Assembly (NCBI GenBank): GCA_015234045.1 | Contig: JADFWU010000001.1 | Location: 1 to 64,000, forward strand | Direction of reading: 5' to 3' | Length of the DNA: 64,000 bases | DNA from: Magnetococcales bacterium | Lineage (GTDB): Bacteria; Pseudomonadota; Magnetococcia; Magnetococcales; JADFWU01 | Part shown: in pieces, positions 10,218-20,393 of the stretch | Position numbering within the stretch: position 1 is the first letter of the stretch | How the letters are laid out: each line of letters opens with the position of its first letter | Translations under genes and position numbers: made by a program | The notes under the pieces: generated by a model | What the model was told of the DNA's origin: nothing | What the model saw: the letters and a program-made list of their open reading frames with translations, nothing else | The model's database searches: none

Positions 10218-10236
10218 GAGAATGATAATCAGTTAA
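10218..10236 (+). promoter_or_regulatory. Candidate Fur-box-like site upstream of iscS2
   Basis: GAGAATGATAATCAGTTAA matches GATAATGATAATCATTATC at about 14/19 positions; lies in the iscS1-iscS2 gap. Confidence 0.4.
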
Positions 10237-10250
10237 TAAAAGGTTGTATT

Positions 10251-11462
10251 ATGGATCTGCCTATCTATATGGACTATCAATCCACCACGCCGATGGACCC
10301 TCGCGTGTTTGAGGTGATGAAGCCTTGGTTTGTGGAAAAGTATGGTAACCCGGCTTCCAGTTCTCACGCATTTGGTTGGGAGGCGGATGTTGCGGTGGAA
10401 AAAGGCCGCAAGCAGGTGGCAACGTTGATCAATGCCAATCCCAAAGAGATCGTGTTTACATCCGGTGCAACTGAATCAGACAACCTGGCCATTGCCGGTG
10501 CCGCACGGTACTACAAAGAGAAGGGCAACCACATCATCACTGTGGTGACCGAACATAAGGCTGTTTTGGATACTTGCCGCCATTTGGAAGGTGAAGATTT
10601 TTATATTACCTATCTGCCAGTTCAACCTAATGGATTGTTGGATCTGAAGGTGCTTGAAGCGGCGATGACGGATCAGACTATTCTGGTTTCAGTGATGGGC
10701 GGAAACAATGAGATCGGTGTTGTCCAGCCACTGGCAGAAATCGGCAAGCTGTGCCGGGCACGCAAGATTCTATTTCATTGTGATGCAGCGCAGAGTGTTG
10801 GCAAAATTCCCATGGATGTCAACGCGATGAATATTGATCTGCTCTCTATTTCGGGTCATAAACTGTATGGACCAAAAGGGGTAGGCGCTCTCTATGTGCG
10901 TCGTCGTCCACGGGTTCGGTTACGGGCTATCATGCATGGTGGTGGCCATGAGCGTGGTATGCGTTCGGGTACATTGCCGGTACCTTTGATCGTTGGTTTT
11001 GGAGAAGCGTGTGAGATTTGTGCGAATGAGATGGAGGCCGAGTCAGCCCGTTTGCTTTCACTGCGTGAGCGGATGCGTACTCGGATCTTCGACAAATTGG
11101 AACATATTCAGGTAAATGGTGATCTTGAACAGCGCCTGCCGGGTAATTTGAACATCTCCTTTGCCTATGTGGAAGGAGAGTCCATGATGATGGCTATCAA
11201 GGATGTGGCGGTTTCATCAGGTTCTGCATGTACATCGGCTTCTTTGGAACCTTCCTATGTATTGCGTGCTTTGGGCTTGGAAGATGAGTTGGCCCATAGC
11301 TCCATACGCTTTGGTCTTGGTCGTCACACCACTGAAGAAGAGGTGGATTGGGTGGCTGATAAGGTGATCGAAGCGGTTACCAAACTTCGGGATTTGTCGC
11401 CTTTGTGGGAGATGGTCCAGGAAGGTATTGATCTGAGTACGATTAAGTGGGCGGAACATTAA
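10251..11462 (+). CDS. iscS: Cysteine desulfurase IscS
   Basis: [67 protein letters not shown]. Confidence 0.97.
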   Translation: MDLPIYMDYQSTTPMDPRVFEVMKPWFVEKYGNPASSSHAFGWEADVAVEKGRKQVATLINANPKEIVFTSGATESDNLAIAGAARYYKEKGNHIITVVTEHKAVLDTCRHLEGEDFYITYLPVQPNGLLDLKVLEAAMTDQTILVSVMGGNNEIGVVQPLAEIGKLCRARKILFHCDAAQSVGKIPMDVNAMNIDLLSISGHKLYGPKGVGALYVRRRPRVRLRAIMHGGGHERGMRSGTLPVPLIVGFGEACEICANEMEAESARLLSLRERMRTRIFDKLEHIQVNGDLEQRLPGNLNISFAYVEGESMMMAIKDVAVSSGSACTSASLEPSYVLRALGLEDELAHSSIRFGLGRHTTEEEVDWVADKVIEAVTKLRDLSPLWEMVQEGIDLSTIKWAEH

Positions 11463-11551
11463 GTTGGGTCTGACACCGCGATACTACTTATTCTGCTGAA
11501 ATAAATGAGCCCAGAGAAATGAACGGGTTGCATCCATAGAGGAGAAATACA

Positions 11552-11944
11552 ATGGCCTATAATGACAAGGTCTTGGACCATTATGAAAATCCACGCAATG
11601 TTGGTGCGATGGAAAAAGGTGATGATGATGTCGGCACCGGCATGGTGGGAGCACCTGCCTGTGGTGACGTGATGAAGTTGCAGATTCGGGTGGATGACGA
11701 AGGCGTGATCAGTGATGCCAAATTCAAAACCTATGGTTGCGGTTCAGCCATTGCGTCCTCATCATTGGTGACTGAGTGGGTCAAAGGTAAGACCATTGAT
11801 GAAGCGTTGGCCATCAAGAACAAAGAGATTGCTGATGAGTTGGCTTTGCCACCGGTGAAGATTCACTGTTCTGTTCTGGCAGAAGATGCCATCAAGGCAG
11901 CGGTCACTGATTACCGTAGCAAACAGGATGCAAAAGGAGAGTGA
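11552..11944 (+). CDS. iscU: Fe-S cluster scaffold IscU
   Basis: MAYNDKVLDHYENPRNVGAM..GAPACGDVMKLQI..LPPVKIHCSVLAEDAIKAA. Confidence 0.97.
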   Translation: MAYNDKVLDHYENPRNVGAMEKGDDDVGTGMVGAPACGDVMKLQIRVDDEGVISDAKFKTYGCGSAIASSSLVTEWVKGKTIDEALAIKNKEIADELALPPVKIHCSVLAEDAIKAAVTDYRSKQDAKGE

Positions 11945-11947
11945 GTC

Positions 11948-12355
11948 ATGTCCGATAAATGCACGGCAACAGACTCCAATACACCCCTTCCAGAGCCACC
12001 GGCACCCAATCCGTCTGTGGATCTGAACGCACCTATTTCTCTAAGCGAAAAAGCAGCTGTTCGGGTTCAGGCCATGTTGGATAATCGCGGAACACCCGAT
12101 GCGATGTTGCGTATTGGCGTGAAAACCAGTGGTTGTTCTGGCATGTCCTATAAGCTTGAGTATGCCGATGCTGTTGAAGAGAGTGACAAGGTGTTCAAGA
12201 GCCATGATGTAAGCGTTGTGGTTGATCCTAAGTCATTGCTCTATCTTGCTGGTTTACAGGTTGATTATATTGATGATCCGTTCAAATCTGGTTTCAAGTT
12301 TACCAATCCCAACGAGAAAGACAGTTGTGGGTGTGGTGAGTCATTCAAGGTTTGA
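11948..12355 (+). CDS. iscA: Fe-S cluster assembly protein IscA (A-type carrier)
   Basis: KTSGCSGMSYKLEYAD...NPNEKDSCGCGESFKV. Confidence 0.93.
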   Translation: MSDKCTATDSNTPLPEPPAPNPSVDLNAPISLSEKAAVRVQAMLDNRGTPDAMLRIGVKTSGCSGMSYKLEYADAVEESDKVFKSHDVSVVVDPKSLLYLAGLQVDYIDDPFKSGFKFTNPNEKDSCGCGESFKV

Positions 12356-12370
12356 TGGAGCACACCATCC

Positions 12371-13024
12371 ATGAGTAATCTCGTTGCCTGTTGGTCATGC
12401 AAAGGACCGATAGCCACGCCGCGTCCGGCTTTTTGTCCTACCTGTAAAGCCATCCAGCCACCGGACCTACAGTTGAGCTATTTTGAACTGTTTGATCAGC
12501 CAAAAGGGTTTTATTTGGATCTTCAATCCGTAGAAGAGCGGTATCGCACTTTACAGCAGGCTTTTCATCCTGATCGTTACGCGACCCGCTCACCCACGGA
12601 AGGGCGTTTTTCCATGGAGCAGGTTACACGGCTGAACGAAGGATTGCAGACACTGCGCGATCCACTCAGTCGAGCGGGTTATCTGTTGCAATTGGAGGGA
12701 CGTTCACCGGGTGATGAATCCAGTGGTGCTGCGCCTTCTGACCCTGCTTTCTTGATGGAAGTGATGGAACTGAGAGAAGAGTTGGAATCGGTTGATCTGG
12801 ATAAAGAGAACGCTTCCGAACAACTTGATCAACTGAGAGAAAATGCCGCATTACGCATTCATGATGAAGTGCAGGGTATCGGTGATGCGTTCGAAGAATG
12901 GTATGAAGAAAATGCGGTAGGCGCACTGGATAGTGTGGCGTTATTTATGGATCGTTTGCGTTACCACAGACGCTATTTGGAAGAGATAGATCAGATGGAA
13001 GAGCGTTTGTTCGACAGGGAATAG
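12371..13024 (+). CDS. hscB: Co-chaperone HscB (with N-terminal zinc-ribbon)
   Basis: CWSCKGPIATPRPAFCPTCKAIQPP, then J-domain LQQAFHPDRYATRSPTE. Confidence 0.93.
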   Translation: MSNLVACWSCKGPIATPRPAFCPTCKAIQPPDLQLSYFELFDQPKGFYLDLQSVEERYRTLQQAFHPDRYATRSPTEGRFSMEQVTRLNEGLQTLRDPLSRAGYLLQLEGRSPGDESSGAAPSDPAFLMEVMELREELESVDLDKENASEQLDQLRENAALRIHDEVQGIGDAFEEWYEENAVGALDSVALFMDRLRYHRRYLEEIDQMEERLFDRE

Positions 13025-13124
13025 CTTTGAACTATCCAGCTGATTGGTACTGTGTGATTGGAAAATTTCAGGATTGAAGGGTAGCGTTTTTTTTGCGCTG
13101 TTCTTGGAAAATAGGAATAGTTGA

Positions 13125-15020
13125 ATGGACGTATTGTTGGATATCGCGGAGCCGGGTGAGTCAAGAGATCCCCATGAAATGCGGCCAGAAGATCAACGCC
13201 GTGTGGTGGGGATTGATCTTGGCACTACCTATTCTCTGGTTGCTTCAGTGGATCGGGAAGGTAAGCCACGCTGTATTCCGGATAGTCAAGGTCGGTACTC
13301 ACTGCCATCGGTTGTTTACTGTCAGGAAAAGGGTGGCGAAGCGGTTTTTGATATCGGCTATGATGCCCGATCCGCAGTTGCCGACAGGCCGGAAGATACC
13401 ATTGTATCGGTAAAGCGCTTTATGGGGCGTGGTCTGGAAGATATCCAGAAGGACAATGTCACTTCGCCTTATCATCTACATGGTGCCGAGGGCGGCATGA
13501 TCCGAATTGAAGCCGCTGGCCGTCAGATCTCACCGGTTGAGATCTCTGCCGAAATCCTTCGGGTGCTGAAAGATCGTGCGGAAGAGGTGCTTGGTGGTGC
13601 TCTGTTTGGCGCTGTGATTACGGTGCCTGCCTATTTCGATGATGCCCAACGCCAAGCCACCAAAGATGCCGGGCGTTTGGCTGGTCTCAATGTCATGCGT
13701 CTGGTGAATGAACCCACAGCAGCTGCGCTGGCTTATGGTTTGGAAGAAGCGCGGGAAGGGATGTACGCTGTCTATGATCTAGGGGGTGGCACCTTTGATA
13801 TCTCCATTCTCAAGCTGACTCAGGGTGTGTTCCAAGTGATGTCCACTGGAGGAAATTCTTCTCTTGGTGGCGATGATTTTGATGATAGCCTGAGTGCGTA
13901 TTTGCTTCAGGAGATGGGACCGGTTAAGCAGGATGCTGAGATGATGCAGCGTATCCGGCAAATCTCAAGAAATGCTAAAGAGGCGTTGACCGATGCGGAC
14001 TCTGTTGATGTAGAAGTACCTAGAGCCAATGGTGAGCGTTTTAAAAAGACTATTACCCGTGAATTGTTCGATGGTTTGATCAAAAAGTTGGTTCGTGCAA
14101 CAGGTGTACCCTGTCGTCGCGCTTTGAAAGATGCGGGTATTGTGCCTACTGATCTTCAAGGGGTTGTTTTGGTGGGCGGGTCTACGCGGGTTCCGGCGGT
14201 CCGTCAGTTTGTTGCGGATTTGTTCAAGCATGAGCCACTATGTGACCTTGATCCTGATCAGGTTGTGGCGTTGGGTGCCGCCCATCAGGCTGATCTTTTG
14301 GCCGGTAATAATCGGTCTGATCTGTTGTTGTTGGATGTCACGCCGCTTTCTTTAGGAATAGAAACCATGGGCGGTTTGGTCGAGAAGATCGTGCCGCGTA
14401 ACAGTCCAATTCCTACCGCAAGAGCCCAGGAGTTTACCACGTTCAAAGACGGTCAGTCAGCCATGGCAATCCATGTGTTGCAAGGGGAGCGTGAGACGGT
14501 TGATGAATGTCGATCTCTAGCCCGTTTCGAATTGCGCGGTATTCCTGCGATGACTGCGGGAGCGGCTCGTATCCGAGTTTCTTTTCAAGTAGACACCGAT
14601 GGCCTTCTGACTGTTGCCGCTCAGGAACAGACAACAGGTTTAGCGCAATCCATAGAGGTGAAACCCTCTTATGGGCTTTCGGATGGAGAAATTGAACAGA
14701 TGCTTCGGGATGCCATGGAGCATGGTGCGTCTGATATTGAGGAACGCATGCTGCGTGAAGCACGGGTTGAAGCGGAACGGGTTTTAGCGGCTCTGGGCGC
14801 TGCATTGAAGGATGACGGGCATCTGCTTTCCGAGTCTGAAAAGCGTAAAATGAAGAAAGATATGCGCGTGTTGTTTGATCTTTCCCAAGCAGAGGATACT
14901 CAGGCCATTAATCAGGGTGTGAGTGATTTGGATAAAGCTACTGGCTTTTTTGCACAACGACGCATGGATCGCAGTATCCAGCAGGCTATGGCCGGTAAGA
15001 AGCTGGAAGATTTTGGCTAA
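13125..15020 (+). CDS. hscA: Fe-S assembly chaperone HscA (Hsp70 family)
   Basis: [56 protein letters not shown]; downstream of hscB. Confidence 0.96.
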   Translation: MDVLLDIAEPGESRDPHEMRPEDQRRVVGIDLGTTYSLVASVDREGKPRCIPDSQGRYSLPSVVYCQEKGGEAVFDIGYDARSAVADRPEDTIVSVKRFMGRGLEDIQKDNVTSPYHLHGAEGGMIRIEAAGRQISPVEISAEILRVLKDRAEEVLGGALFGAVITVPAYFDDAQRQATKDAGRLAGLNVMRLVNEPTAAALAYGLEEAREGMYAVYDLGGGTFDISILKLTQGVFQVMSTGGNSSLGGDDFDDSLSAYLLQEMGPVKQDAEMMQRIRQISRNAKEALTDADSVDVEVPRANGERFKKTITRELFDGLIKKLVRATGVPCRRALKDAGIVPTDLQGVVLVGGSTRVPAVRQFVADLFKHEPLCDLDPDQVVALGAAHQADLLAGNNRSDLLLLDVTPLSLGIETMGGLVEKIVPRNSPIPTARAQEFTTFKDGQSAMAIHVLQGERETVDECRSLARFELRGIPAMTAGAARIRVSFQVDTDGLLTVAAQEQTTGLAQSIEVKPSYGLSDGEIEQMLRDAMEHGASDIEERMLREARVEAERVLAALGAALKDDGHLLSESEKRKMKKDMRVLFDLSQAEDTQAINQGVSDLDKATGFFAQRRMDRSIQQAMAGKKLEDFG

Positions 15021-15030
15021 GATATAGAGG

Positions 15031-15175
15031 TTTCGTCTAAAATTTGAACAGTCAGCCGTTCCAGTCCTGGTGATGTTTTTGCTCTGATGATCTGCTTCGC
15101 ATATCAAAAGCGGCGCAAAAACATCACCAGGGCTTCCACTCGGGTTGTGATTCATTGTCAAATTTTGGATCGAAA
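15031..15175. repeat. Dispersed palindromic repeat family A, full copy inserted between hscA and fdx
   Basis: Perfect 16-bp inverted arms CTGGTGATGTTTTTGC (15067-15082) / GCAAAAACATCACCAG (15115-15130); imperfect outer inverted ends TTTCGTCTAAAATTTGA / TCAAATTTTGGATCGAAA. Confidence 0.88.
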
Positions 15176-15214
15176 TGATTATAATAAAGCCTTTTTGGAA
15201 ACTCGGAGATAGAG

Positions 15215-15547
15215 ATGGCCAAAGTAACCTTTCAACCCATGAATAAAACAGTGGAAGCCGAAGACGGCGAAAGCATTCTTGAAGCGGCGCATCGAAATCA
15301 TGTGCCATTGGAAGGCGCGTGTGAAGGCTCGTTAGCCTGTTCTACTTGTCATGTGATCGTTGCTAAAGCGTGGTTTGATAAGTTGGAAGAGCCAAGCGAA
15401 GAAGAAGAAGATGTCTTGGACGAGGCGTTTGGAGTAAGCTTTACCAGTCGTTGTGGATGTAAAATTATGATGTCGCCGGAACTGGATGGCATTGAAGTAA
15501 CGATTCCTGAATACTCTGTCAATATGTACGTGGATAAGAAGGGATAA
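15215..15547 (+). CDS. fdx: ISC-type [2Fe-2S] ferredoxin
   Basis: EGACEGSLACSTCHVIV...RCGCKI cysteine pattern; isc operon. Confidence 0.96.
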   Translation: MAKVTFQPMNKTVEAEDGESILEAAHRNHVPLEGACEGSLACSTCHVIVAKAWFDKLEEPSEEEEDVLDEAFGVSFTSRCGCKIMMSPELDGIEVTIPEYSVNMYVDKKG

Positions 15548-15552
15548 GTGTC

Positions 15553-15747
15553 ATGAAATGGACGGATGTACGTGATATTGCCATTGAACTGGCAGATGGT
15601 ATGCCGGATGTTGATCCGCTTTCCGTGCGCTTTACTGATTTAATTCAATGGGTGATGGCTTTGGACGGGTTCGATGATAAAGTAGAACGGTGTAATGAAA
15701 AAATTCTTGAAGCAATTCAAATGACTTGGCTGGATGAGCGTGATTGA
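15553..15747 (+). CDS. iscX: Fe-S assembly protein IscX
   Basis: MKWTDVRDIAIELADGMPDVDPLSVRFTDLIQWVMALDGFDD. Confidence 0.95.
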   Translation: MKWTDVRDIAIELADGMPDVDPLSVRFTDLIQWVMALDGFDDKVERCNEKILEAIQMTWLDERD

Positions 15748-15977
15748 TTCGGGTATTGAGTCGTTTTTTTAATCACGTGCTTTTAGCATTTGTAAGGCAA
15801 TTTGGGCTTATTTATGAATCAGTGAATTTTTTGCAAGCTTTTTGAAGGCTTGTTTGGTATTTTTATTGCACTTCAAATTTGTACTTCGGTTACTTGACTG
15901 AGTACGGATCAATGTTACGTCCCTGGACTTGTTAATCCCGTGGACGTTTTTTTTATTTTTTTGTACAGGACACACTG

Positions 15978-16616
15978 ATGAGCATCCAAACTCCAAAAAG
16001 CAGTAACGTAGTATGGCAACCAACACCTGTAACACGCCTTTCACGCGAAGAAAAAAACGGTCATAAAGGAGCGATTCTCTGGTTTACCGGTCTGTCTGGT
16101 GCTGGTAAATCGACGCTGGCTCTGGCCGTTGAAGAGCGGTTGCACGAGATGGGCTGTCACACGATGGTTTTGGATGGCGACAATGTGCGTCACGGCTTGT
16201 GTGGTGATCTCGGCTTCTCCAATGAAGATCGGGAAGAAAATATTCGCCGTATCGGTGAGTTGGCCAAGCTGTTTTTAGATGCGGGTATCGTTGTTCTGAC
16301 TGCGTTTATCTCACCGTTTCAAGCGGATCGCGATAAAGGGCGGAGCTTGGTTGATAAAGGTGACTTTATTGAAGTCTATTGTGATTGCTCTTTGGCGGTT
16401 TGTGAAGAGCGTGACGTTAAAGGGCTGTATAAGAAAGCCCGTGATGGCGTAATCAAGGAATTTACCGGAATTTCTTCACCTTATGAAGCACCAGCAAATC
16501 CTGAATTGAATGTGGATACTGGTAGCGTTTCATTGGAAAAAAGCGTTGAGCAGGTTCTGGAATATCTGGCAGACAAAGGAATCTGTAGCAAGGAATCTAT
16601 AGAAGCAACAAAATAG
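15978..16616 (+). CDS. cysC: Adenylylsulfate kinase CysC
   Basis: [64 protein letters not shown]. Confidence 0.96.
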   Translation: MSIQTPKSSNVVWQPTPVTRLSREEKNGHKGAILWFTGLSGAGKSTLALAVEERLHEMGCHTMVLDGDNVRHGLCGDLGFSNEDREENIRRIGELAKLFLDAGIVVLTAFISPFQADRDKGRSLVDKGDFIEVYCDCSLAVCEERDVKGLYKKARDGVIKEFTGISSPYEAPANPELNVDTGSVSLEKSVEQVLEYLADKGICSKESIEATK

Positions 16617-16640
16617 CAAATCAGTCTGTGCTATTGCTGA

Positions 16641-16690
16641 AAACAAAAGAAGCCGAGTCAACGCAGATGTTGACTCGGCTTCTTTTGTTT
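16641..16690. terminator. Bidirectional terminator, 22-bp perfect stem
   Basis: AAACAAAAGAAGCCGAGTCAAC-gcagat-GTTGACTCGGCTTCTTTTGTTT between convergent genes. Confidence 0.92.
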
Positions 16691-16708
16691 TGGGAAGGTG
16701 TGCCGCAG

Positions 16709-17362
16709 TTACCAGATAATGCCCCACTGACCGGGTGGAGTCAGCCAGTACTGCTCCTGTCCGGGCGTGTATTCATAACGATAACTGCCATCGGCCTGCC
16801 GAACCGGATAGGCGGCCTGAATATATGCCTGAGTAGTGTAGACTGGACCAGGCAGATATGTGGTAGTCCGGTAATAGCCGCTCTGTGCATGCCAATAACC
16901 GGGATAGTAGATATAGGTTGAACCTGGAACCCAGGTGGTTTCCAATGTTTCATATGTGGGCATGGCCTGCTCTTGAGTGCTGTGTTGAGCCTGTTGTTGT
17001 GCCAATGCCATTGGGTGCTGTGTCGCAATTGGAGGCGACATGGGTTGTTGTTGCGGCGTTTGCGTATAGTACTGTTGTTGCTGAGTTTCAGGCAACGTGT
17101 ACTGTTGCTGCATGGTGTGTTGAGCCGGTATCTGAGGCAGTATAGGCTGTGGTGCCGGCTTTTGAGAAGGCATGGATGCCATAAATGGTGGCGGATTACC
17201 CGGTTCACCGGCGACAACAGTCTGTGCAGAGACAATGGAAGCCATCAGGCATGTAGCAAGAGAGAATTTACGTAACCCTGAATGAAGGGCGGAGGATTTC
17301 CTCCACCCTTCGGGCATATTACGGCATATCTCAGGGTACTTGAGCGATTTGTATAGCTTCAT
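16709..17362 (-). CDS. Secreted Gln/Pro/Tyr-rich protein
   Basis: Signal peptide-like N-terminus (FSLATCLMASIVSAQTVVA); long Q/P/Y-rich body; start at internal MKLYKSLK. Confidence 0.7.
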   Translation of the reverse strand: MKLYKSLKYPEICRNMPEGWRKSSALHSGLRKFSLATCLMASIVSAQTVVAGEPGNPPPFMASMPSQKPAPQPILPQIPAQHTMQQQYTLPETQQQQYYTQTPQQQPMSPPIATQHPMALAQQQAQHSTQEQAMPTYETLETTWVPGSTYIYYPGYWHAQSGYYRTTTYLPGPVYTTQAYIQAAYPVRQADGSYRYEYTPGQEQYWLTPPGQWGIIW

Positions 17363-17417
17363 TGGAATCCCTTTCGGCTCAATTGAGTGATATGCCTCCA
17401 TTGTTGCCTAAACCAAG

Positions 17418-17924
17418 CTATTGAGCAATTGCATAAGGACTTACAACAGCGGATTGATAGCTACTGTAGTTAGCCGCGGGAACAGTCATTGACTGAGGTG
17501 CATAGCCATACCCTCCATTCTGTTGCACCTGATGGGGTGCTGGTTGGGCTGGTTGGCGCTGATAGTTTGGCACAGCGGGTTGAGCGGGTTGCTGATGGTA
17601 ATAACGCTGTCCCGGGCCTTGATCGTAGATCGGTGCAGGGGGTTGGCTATAATATACCGGTGTTGCTGATGAGTAGATAATTGCCGGGTCTTTTTTCTCA
17701 ACCTGTTGAGGCACAACCACGGGATAGGGCATCGGTTCATAGGCAACTGGCAGAGGCTGACTGGCATGGACCATCAAACCCAAAAGAGCGGCACCACCGA
17801 GAACTGTGGCTATACCAGCAGCATCCGCTTGTGCGGGTGCAGGGGCAGATGTGACAGTGGCCAGGGCAAGGGCACCGGTTATCGCTAGGGCTTTGATTCC
17901 TTTCGGGCTATTGACGGCTCGCAT
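17418..17924 (-). CDS. Secreted Pro/Gln/Tyr-rich protein
   Basis: MRAVNSPKGIKALAITGALALATVTSAPAPAQADA signal peptide; PAQPAVPNYQRQPAQPAPHQVQQ. Confidence 0.7.
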   Translation of the reverse strand: MRAVNSPKGIKALAITGALALATVTSAPAPAQADAAGIATVLGGAALLGLMVHASQPLPVAYEPMPYPVVVPQQVEKKDPAIIYSSATPVYYSQPPAPIYDQGPGQRYYHQQPAQPAVPNYQRQPAQPAPHQVQQNGGYGYAPQSMTVPAANYSSYQSAVVSPYAIAQ

Positions 17925-18083
17925 CGTTTGATTCCTTTCTAACATTGCATGGGTGGGGAAGCCTTCCGCCACCCGCGTACTGTAAAATAGTATGAACGGT
18001 TTTACAGTAATGGATGTGGTAGTTTCCATTTAATATCGGTCGTATACCGAGTTATCTTTAGGATATTTAAACCAGTAGCGAAC

Positions 18084-18440
18084 TTAAAAGAGTCCGAACA
18101 GGGTAAAGCCTTCTCTTTTTTGGCCGGTTGTTTCCACATAGGCCGGTTGCTTGATCAGCAAAGGTACTGCTTCAAAAGGATGGTCAACCGGGGTAAAGTA
18201 GTCCCAGTTTCCATAGTTTGATGGGTTATTGTCCCACCAGTAGTTAACCGGGTGTTTCAGTGCCCAGCGGTAGGAATCCACTTTTTTAAAAGTGCGTTTA
18301 ATTGGCTGTTGTTGGGGCATATGGGCCATCCGATAGCCCGCTGCCTGGTTAGCCGAAGTGGATGTGGCTGTCAGCATGGATAGCGCCATGAACAGACCGA
18401 TGAGTGACCACTTTTTTGCTCTATATATGTGATGAACCAT
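18084..18440 (-). CDS. Small secreted protein of the same cluster
   Basis: Signal peptide (MVHHIYRAKKWSLIGLFMALSMLTATSTSANQ); aromatic-rich C-terminal part. Confidence 0.6.
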   Translation of the reverse strand: MVHHIYRAKKWSLIGLFMALSMLTATSTSANQAAGYRMAHMPQQQPIKRTFKKVDSYRWALKHPVNYWWDNNPSNYGNWDYFTPVDHPFEAVPLLIKQPAYVETTGQKREGFTLFGLF

Positions 18441-18497
18441 CAGGGATACTCCTGTTAACAAAGATCAACCGCGTCATACCAAGTTCACTGATAATCC

Positions 18498-19121
18498 TCA
18501 GTGAGAATAGGAAATAGTTGGTTGATTCTGAATGATGGTTGGTGGTTTCAGATCAATTTGTGGCTTTCTCAGTACGACCTTGGGTGATTGCACCATAATA
18601 GCAGGTTGCTGAATTGTAATAGGTGGCTGTTGAACCACGATGGGTGGTTGTTGTATCACATAAGGCGCAGGTTGAGGATTGCTCAACTGTGAGTAATAGT
18701 TCTGTTGTGTATAGGAAGTAGGCTGTTGTGGTGCGTAACCCATTTCCTGTTGTTGGGGCATCTGTTGCTGTGGTATCTGCTGCTGTGGCATCTGTTGCTG
18801 TGGAATCTGTTGCTGTGGAATCTGTTGCTGGAACATCACCTGCTGCTGGGGCATATAATCCTGAGCCATTGGCATGGATTGCTGAATTGGCATCATAGCC
18901 ATGGGCGCACCGATAAACTGACCGCCATGCATAATGGAGGGCTCAGGCATGGGTGCCATCATACCGGGTCCATTCATGCCAGACTGTGGCAGGACCAGGG
19001 GAGGATGTTCCATATGGGCAATTGGCACCTCAGATAAAGTGCTACCACAACCCGCTAAAAGGGCTGCTGCGGCAAGTGCTGGGGCTAGCTTTCGAACGCG
19101 ATTGGCAAATAGTTTGATCAT
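18498..19121 (-). CDS. Lipoprotein with QQQ(I/M)P tandem repeats and Pro/Val/Ile-rich repeats
   Basis: Lipobox LLAGCG; (QQQ[IM]P)n; PPIVVQQPPITIQQPAIMVQSPKVVLRKPQIDLKPPTIIQNQPTI. Confidence 0.75.
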   Translation of the reverse strand: MIKLFANRVRKLAPALAAAALLAGCGSTLSEVPIAHMEHPPLVLPQSGMNGPGMMAPMPEPSIMHGGQFIGAPMAMMPIQQSMPMAQDYMPQQQVMFQQQIPQQQIPQQQMPQQQIPQQQMPQQQEMGYAPQQPTSYTQQNYYSQLSNPQPAPYVIQQPPIVVQQPPITIQQPAIMVQSPKVVLRKPQIDLKPPTIIQNQPTISYSH

Positions 19122-19284
19122 TTGTTTTTGACTCCTTCCCTAAGATGGGATGCTCCGCAAGTGCTCGGTGATGTGTATATTTATCGGCAGCAATGCAGGA
19201 AGGTTTAGCTACAATATTAAGTGATGTTTGTTATGTGTTGTTTTTTAAGGTTTTATATTTATTCGGTCAAAAGGTACGCACACC

Positions 19285-20043
19285 ATGAAACGACTCAAAC
19301 AGCTGGCTAAACGCATTCTTCCACCAGCACTATTGTTGCGTCTTCAGGCTATGGATCATTGGAAGCATGGTGAGCCTGAGCTTAAATTGATTTCTCAGCT
19401 TTGCCATCCTGATCGGCTCTCTATTGATGCAGGTGCGAATATCGGTGTCTATAGTTACTACATGGCCAAGTACTCCAAATCTGTGAGAGCTTATGAGCCA
19501 CATCCGCACTTGGCAAAACGACTTATCAAAGCATTGCCTGTCTCCAAAGTCAGTATTATTCAGGCGGCTCTGTCAGAAAAATCGGGTTCGGCACATCTCA
19601 AAATGGCGATTGAGTCCGGTCAGGAGTTGCATGAGTTGGGCAGTATCTGCCAATCTTTTGATGAAGCTGAGCAGGTGGCCACATATCCTGTGGAAATTCG
19701 CCGTTTGGATGATGAGAATCTTGAGAATGTCGGCTTTATTAAAATCGATGTTGAACAGCATGAAAGAGCAGTTTTAGCAGGCGCTCAACAGATTATTGAG
19801 CGTGATCGACCGAATTTCATGACCGAAGTTTCGCCCTTATTATATGAAAGTGCTTTGCCGGATGTTTTTTCAACGTATCTTGAGATGGGGTATCAGGGCT
19901 GGTTTCTATTTGAGGGGAGTGTAAGAAATATTGAGACGTATGAAGAGCATAGACACGCTGCGCCAGACAATCTGGGCGTGCCTGGACGTTTTGTCAAAGT
20001 GTTGATATTTACCATGCCACCCTTGGAACCTCAATTGCCTTGA
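19285..20043 (+). CDS. FkbM-family methyltransferase
   Basis: SIDAGANIGVYSYYMAKYSKSVRAYEPHP; RRLDDENLENVGFIKIDVEQHERAVLAGA. Confidence 0.88.
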   Translation: MKRLKQLAKRILPPALLLRLQAMDHWKHGEPELKLISQLCHPDRLSIDAGANIGVYSYYMAKYSKSVRAYEPHPHLAKRLIKALPVSKVSIIQAALSEKSGSAHLKMAIESGQELHELGSICQSFDEAEQVATYPVEIRRLDDENLENVGFIKIDVEQHERAVLAGAQQIIERDRPNFMTEVSPLLYESALPDVFSTYLEMGYQGWFLFEGSVRNIETYEEHRHAAPDNLGVPGRFVKVLIFTMPPLEPQLP

Positions 20044-20062
20044 TGTTTTGCTTCTGTAGTGG

Positions 20063-20206
20063 GTTCGTCTATAATTTGAACAATCAACCGTTTCAGCCTT
20101 GGTGATGTTTTTGCTCTGATGATCTGTTTCGCATATCAAAAGCGGCTCAAAAATATCACCATGACCTTCAATTAGTTTGCGAATATTGTACAGTTTTGAA
20201 ACGAAA
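20063..20206. repeat. Dispersed palindromic repeat family A, diverged copy
   Basis: TTCGTCTATAATTTGAACAATCAACCGTTTCAGCCTTGGTGATGTTTTTGCTCTGATGATCTGTTTCGCATATCAAAAGCGGC aligns to 15031-15113. Confidence 0.85.
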
Positions 20207-20393
20207 TCACCATATAATGGAAAATAAGTACAACAATGAGATAATCTGATATATGGAGATCTATCTATCATTGTTGTTATAAATTCAATAAATGTGGCAT
20301 CTTATTTTTCCTCTATAATTCTTTGTTTTGTCATCAACTGTATAGTGGGTATGTGTATAATAGGTTTGTTTTGTGTGAATAGCATGTCCAGTG

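Noticed and set aside
14784-15308. 174-aa minus-strand ORF across the hscA-fdx junction
   Set aside because: Antisense to hscA 3' end and passes through repeat A; no recognisable domain
15925-15962. Attenuator or terminator before cysC (ACGTCC..GGACGT then T-rich)
   Set aside because: Only a 6-bp stem with a large loop; too weak to support a call
16641-16690. Insertion-element inverted repeat
   Set aside because: The long perfect stem with A/T tracts on both sides between convergent genes is best explained as a bidirectional terminator
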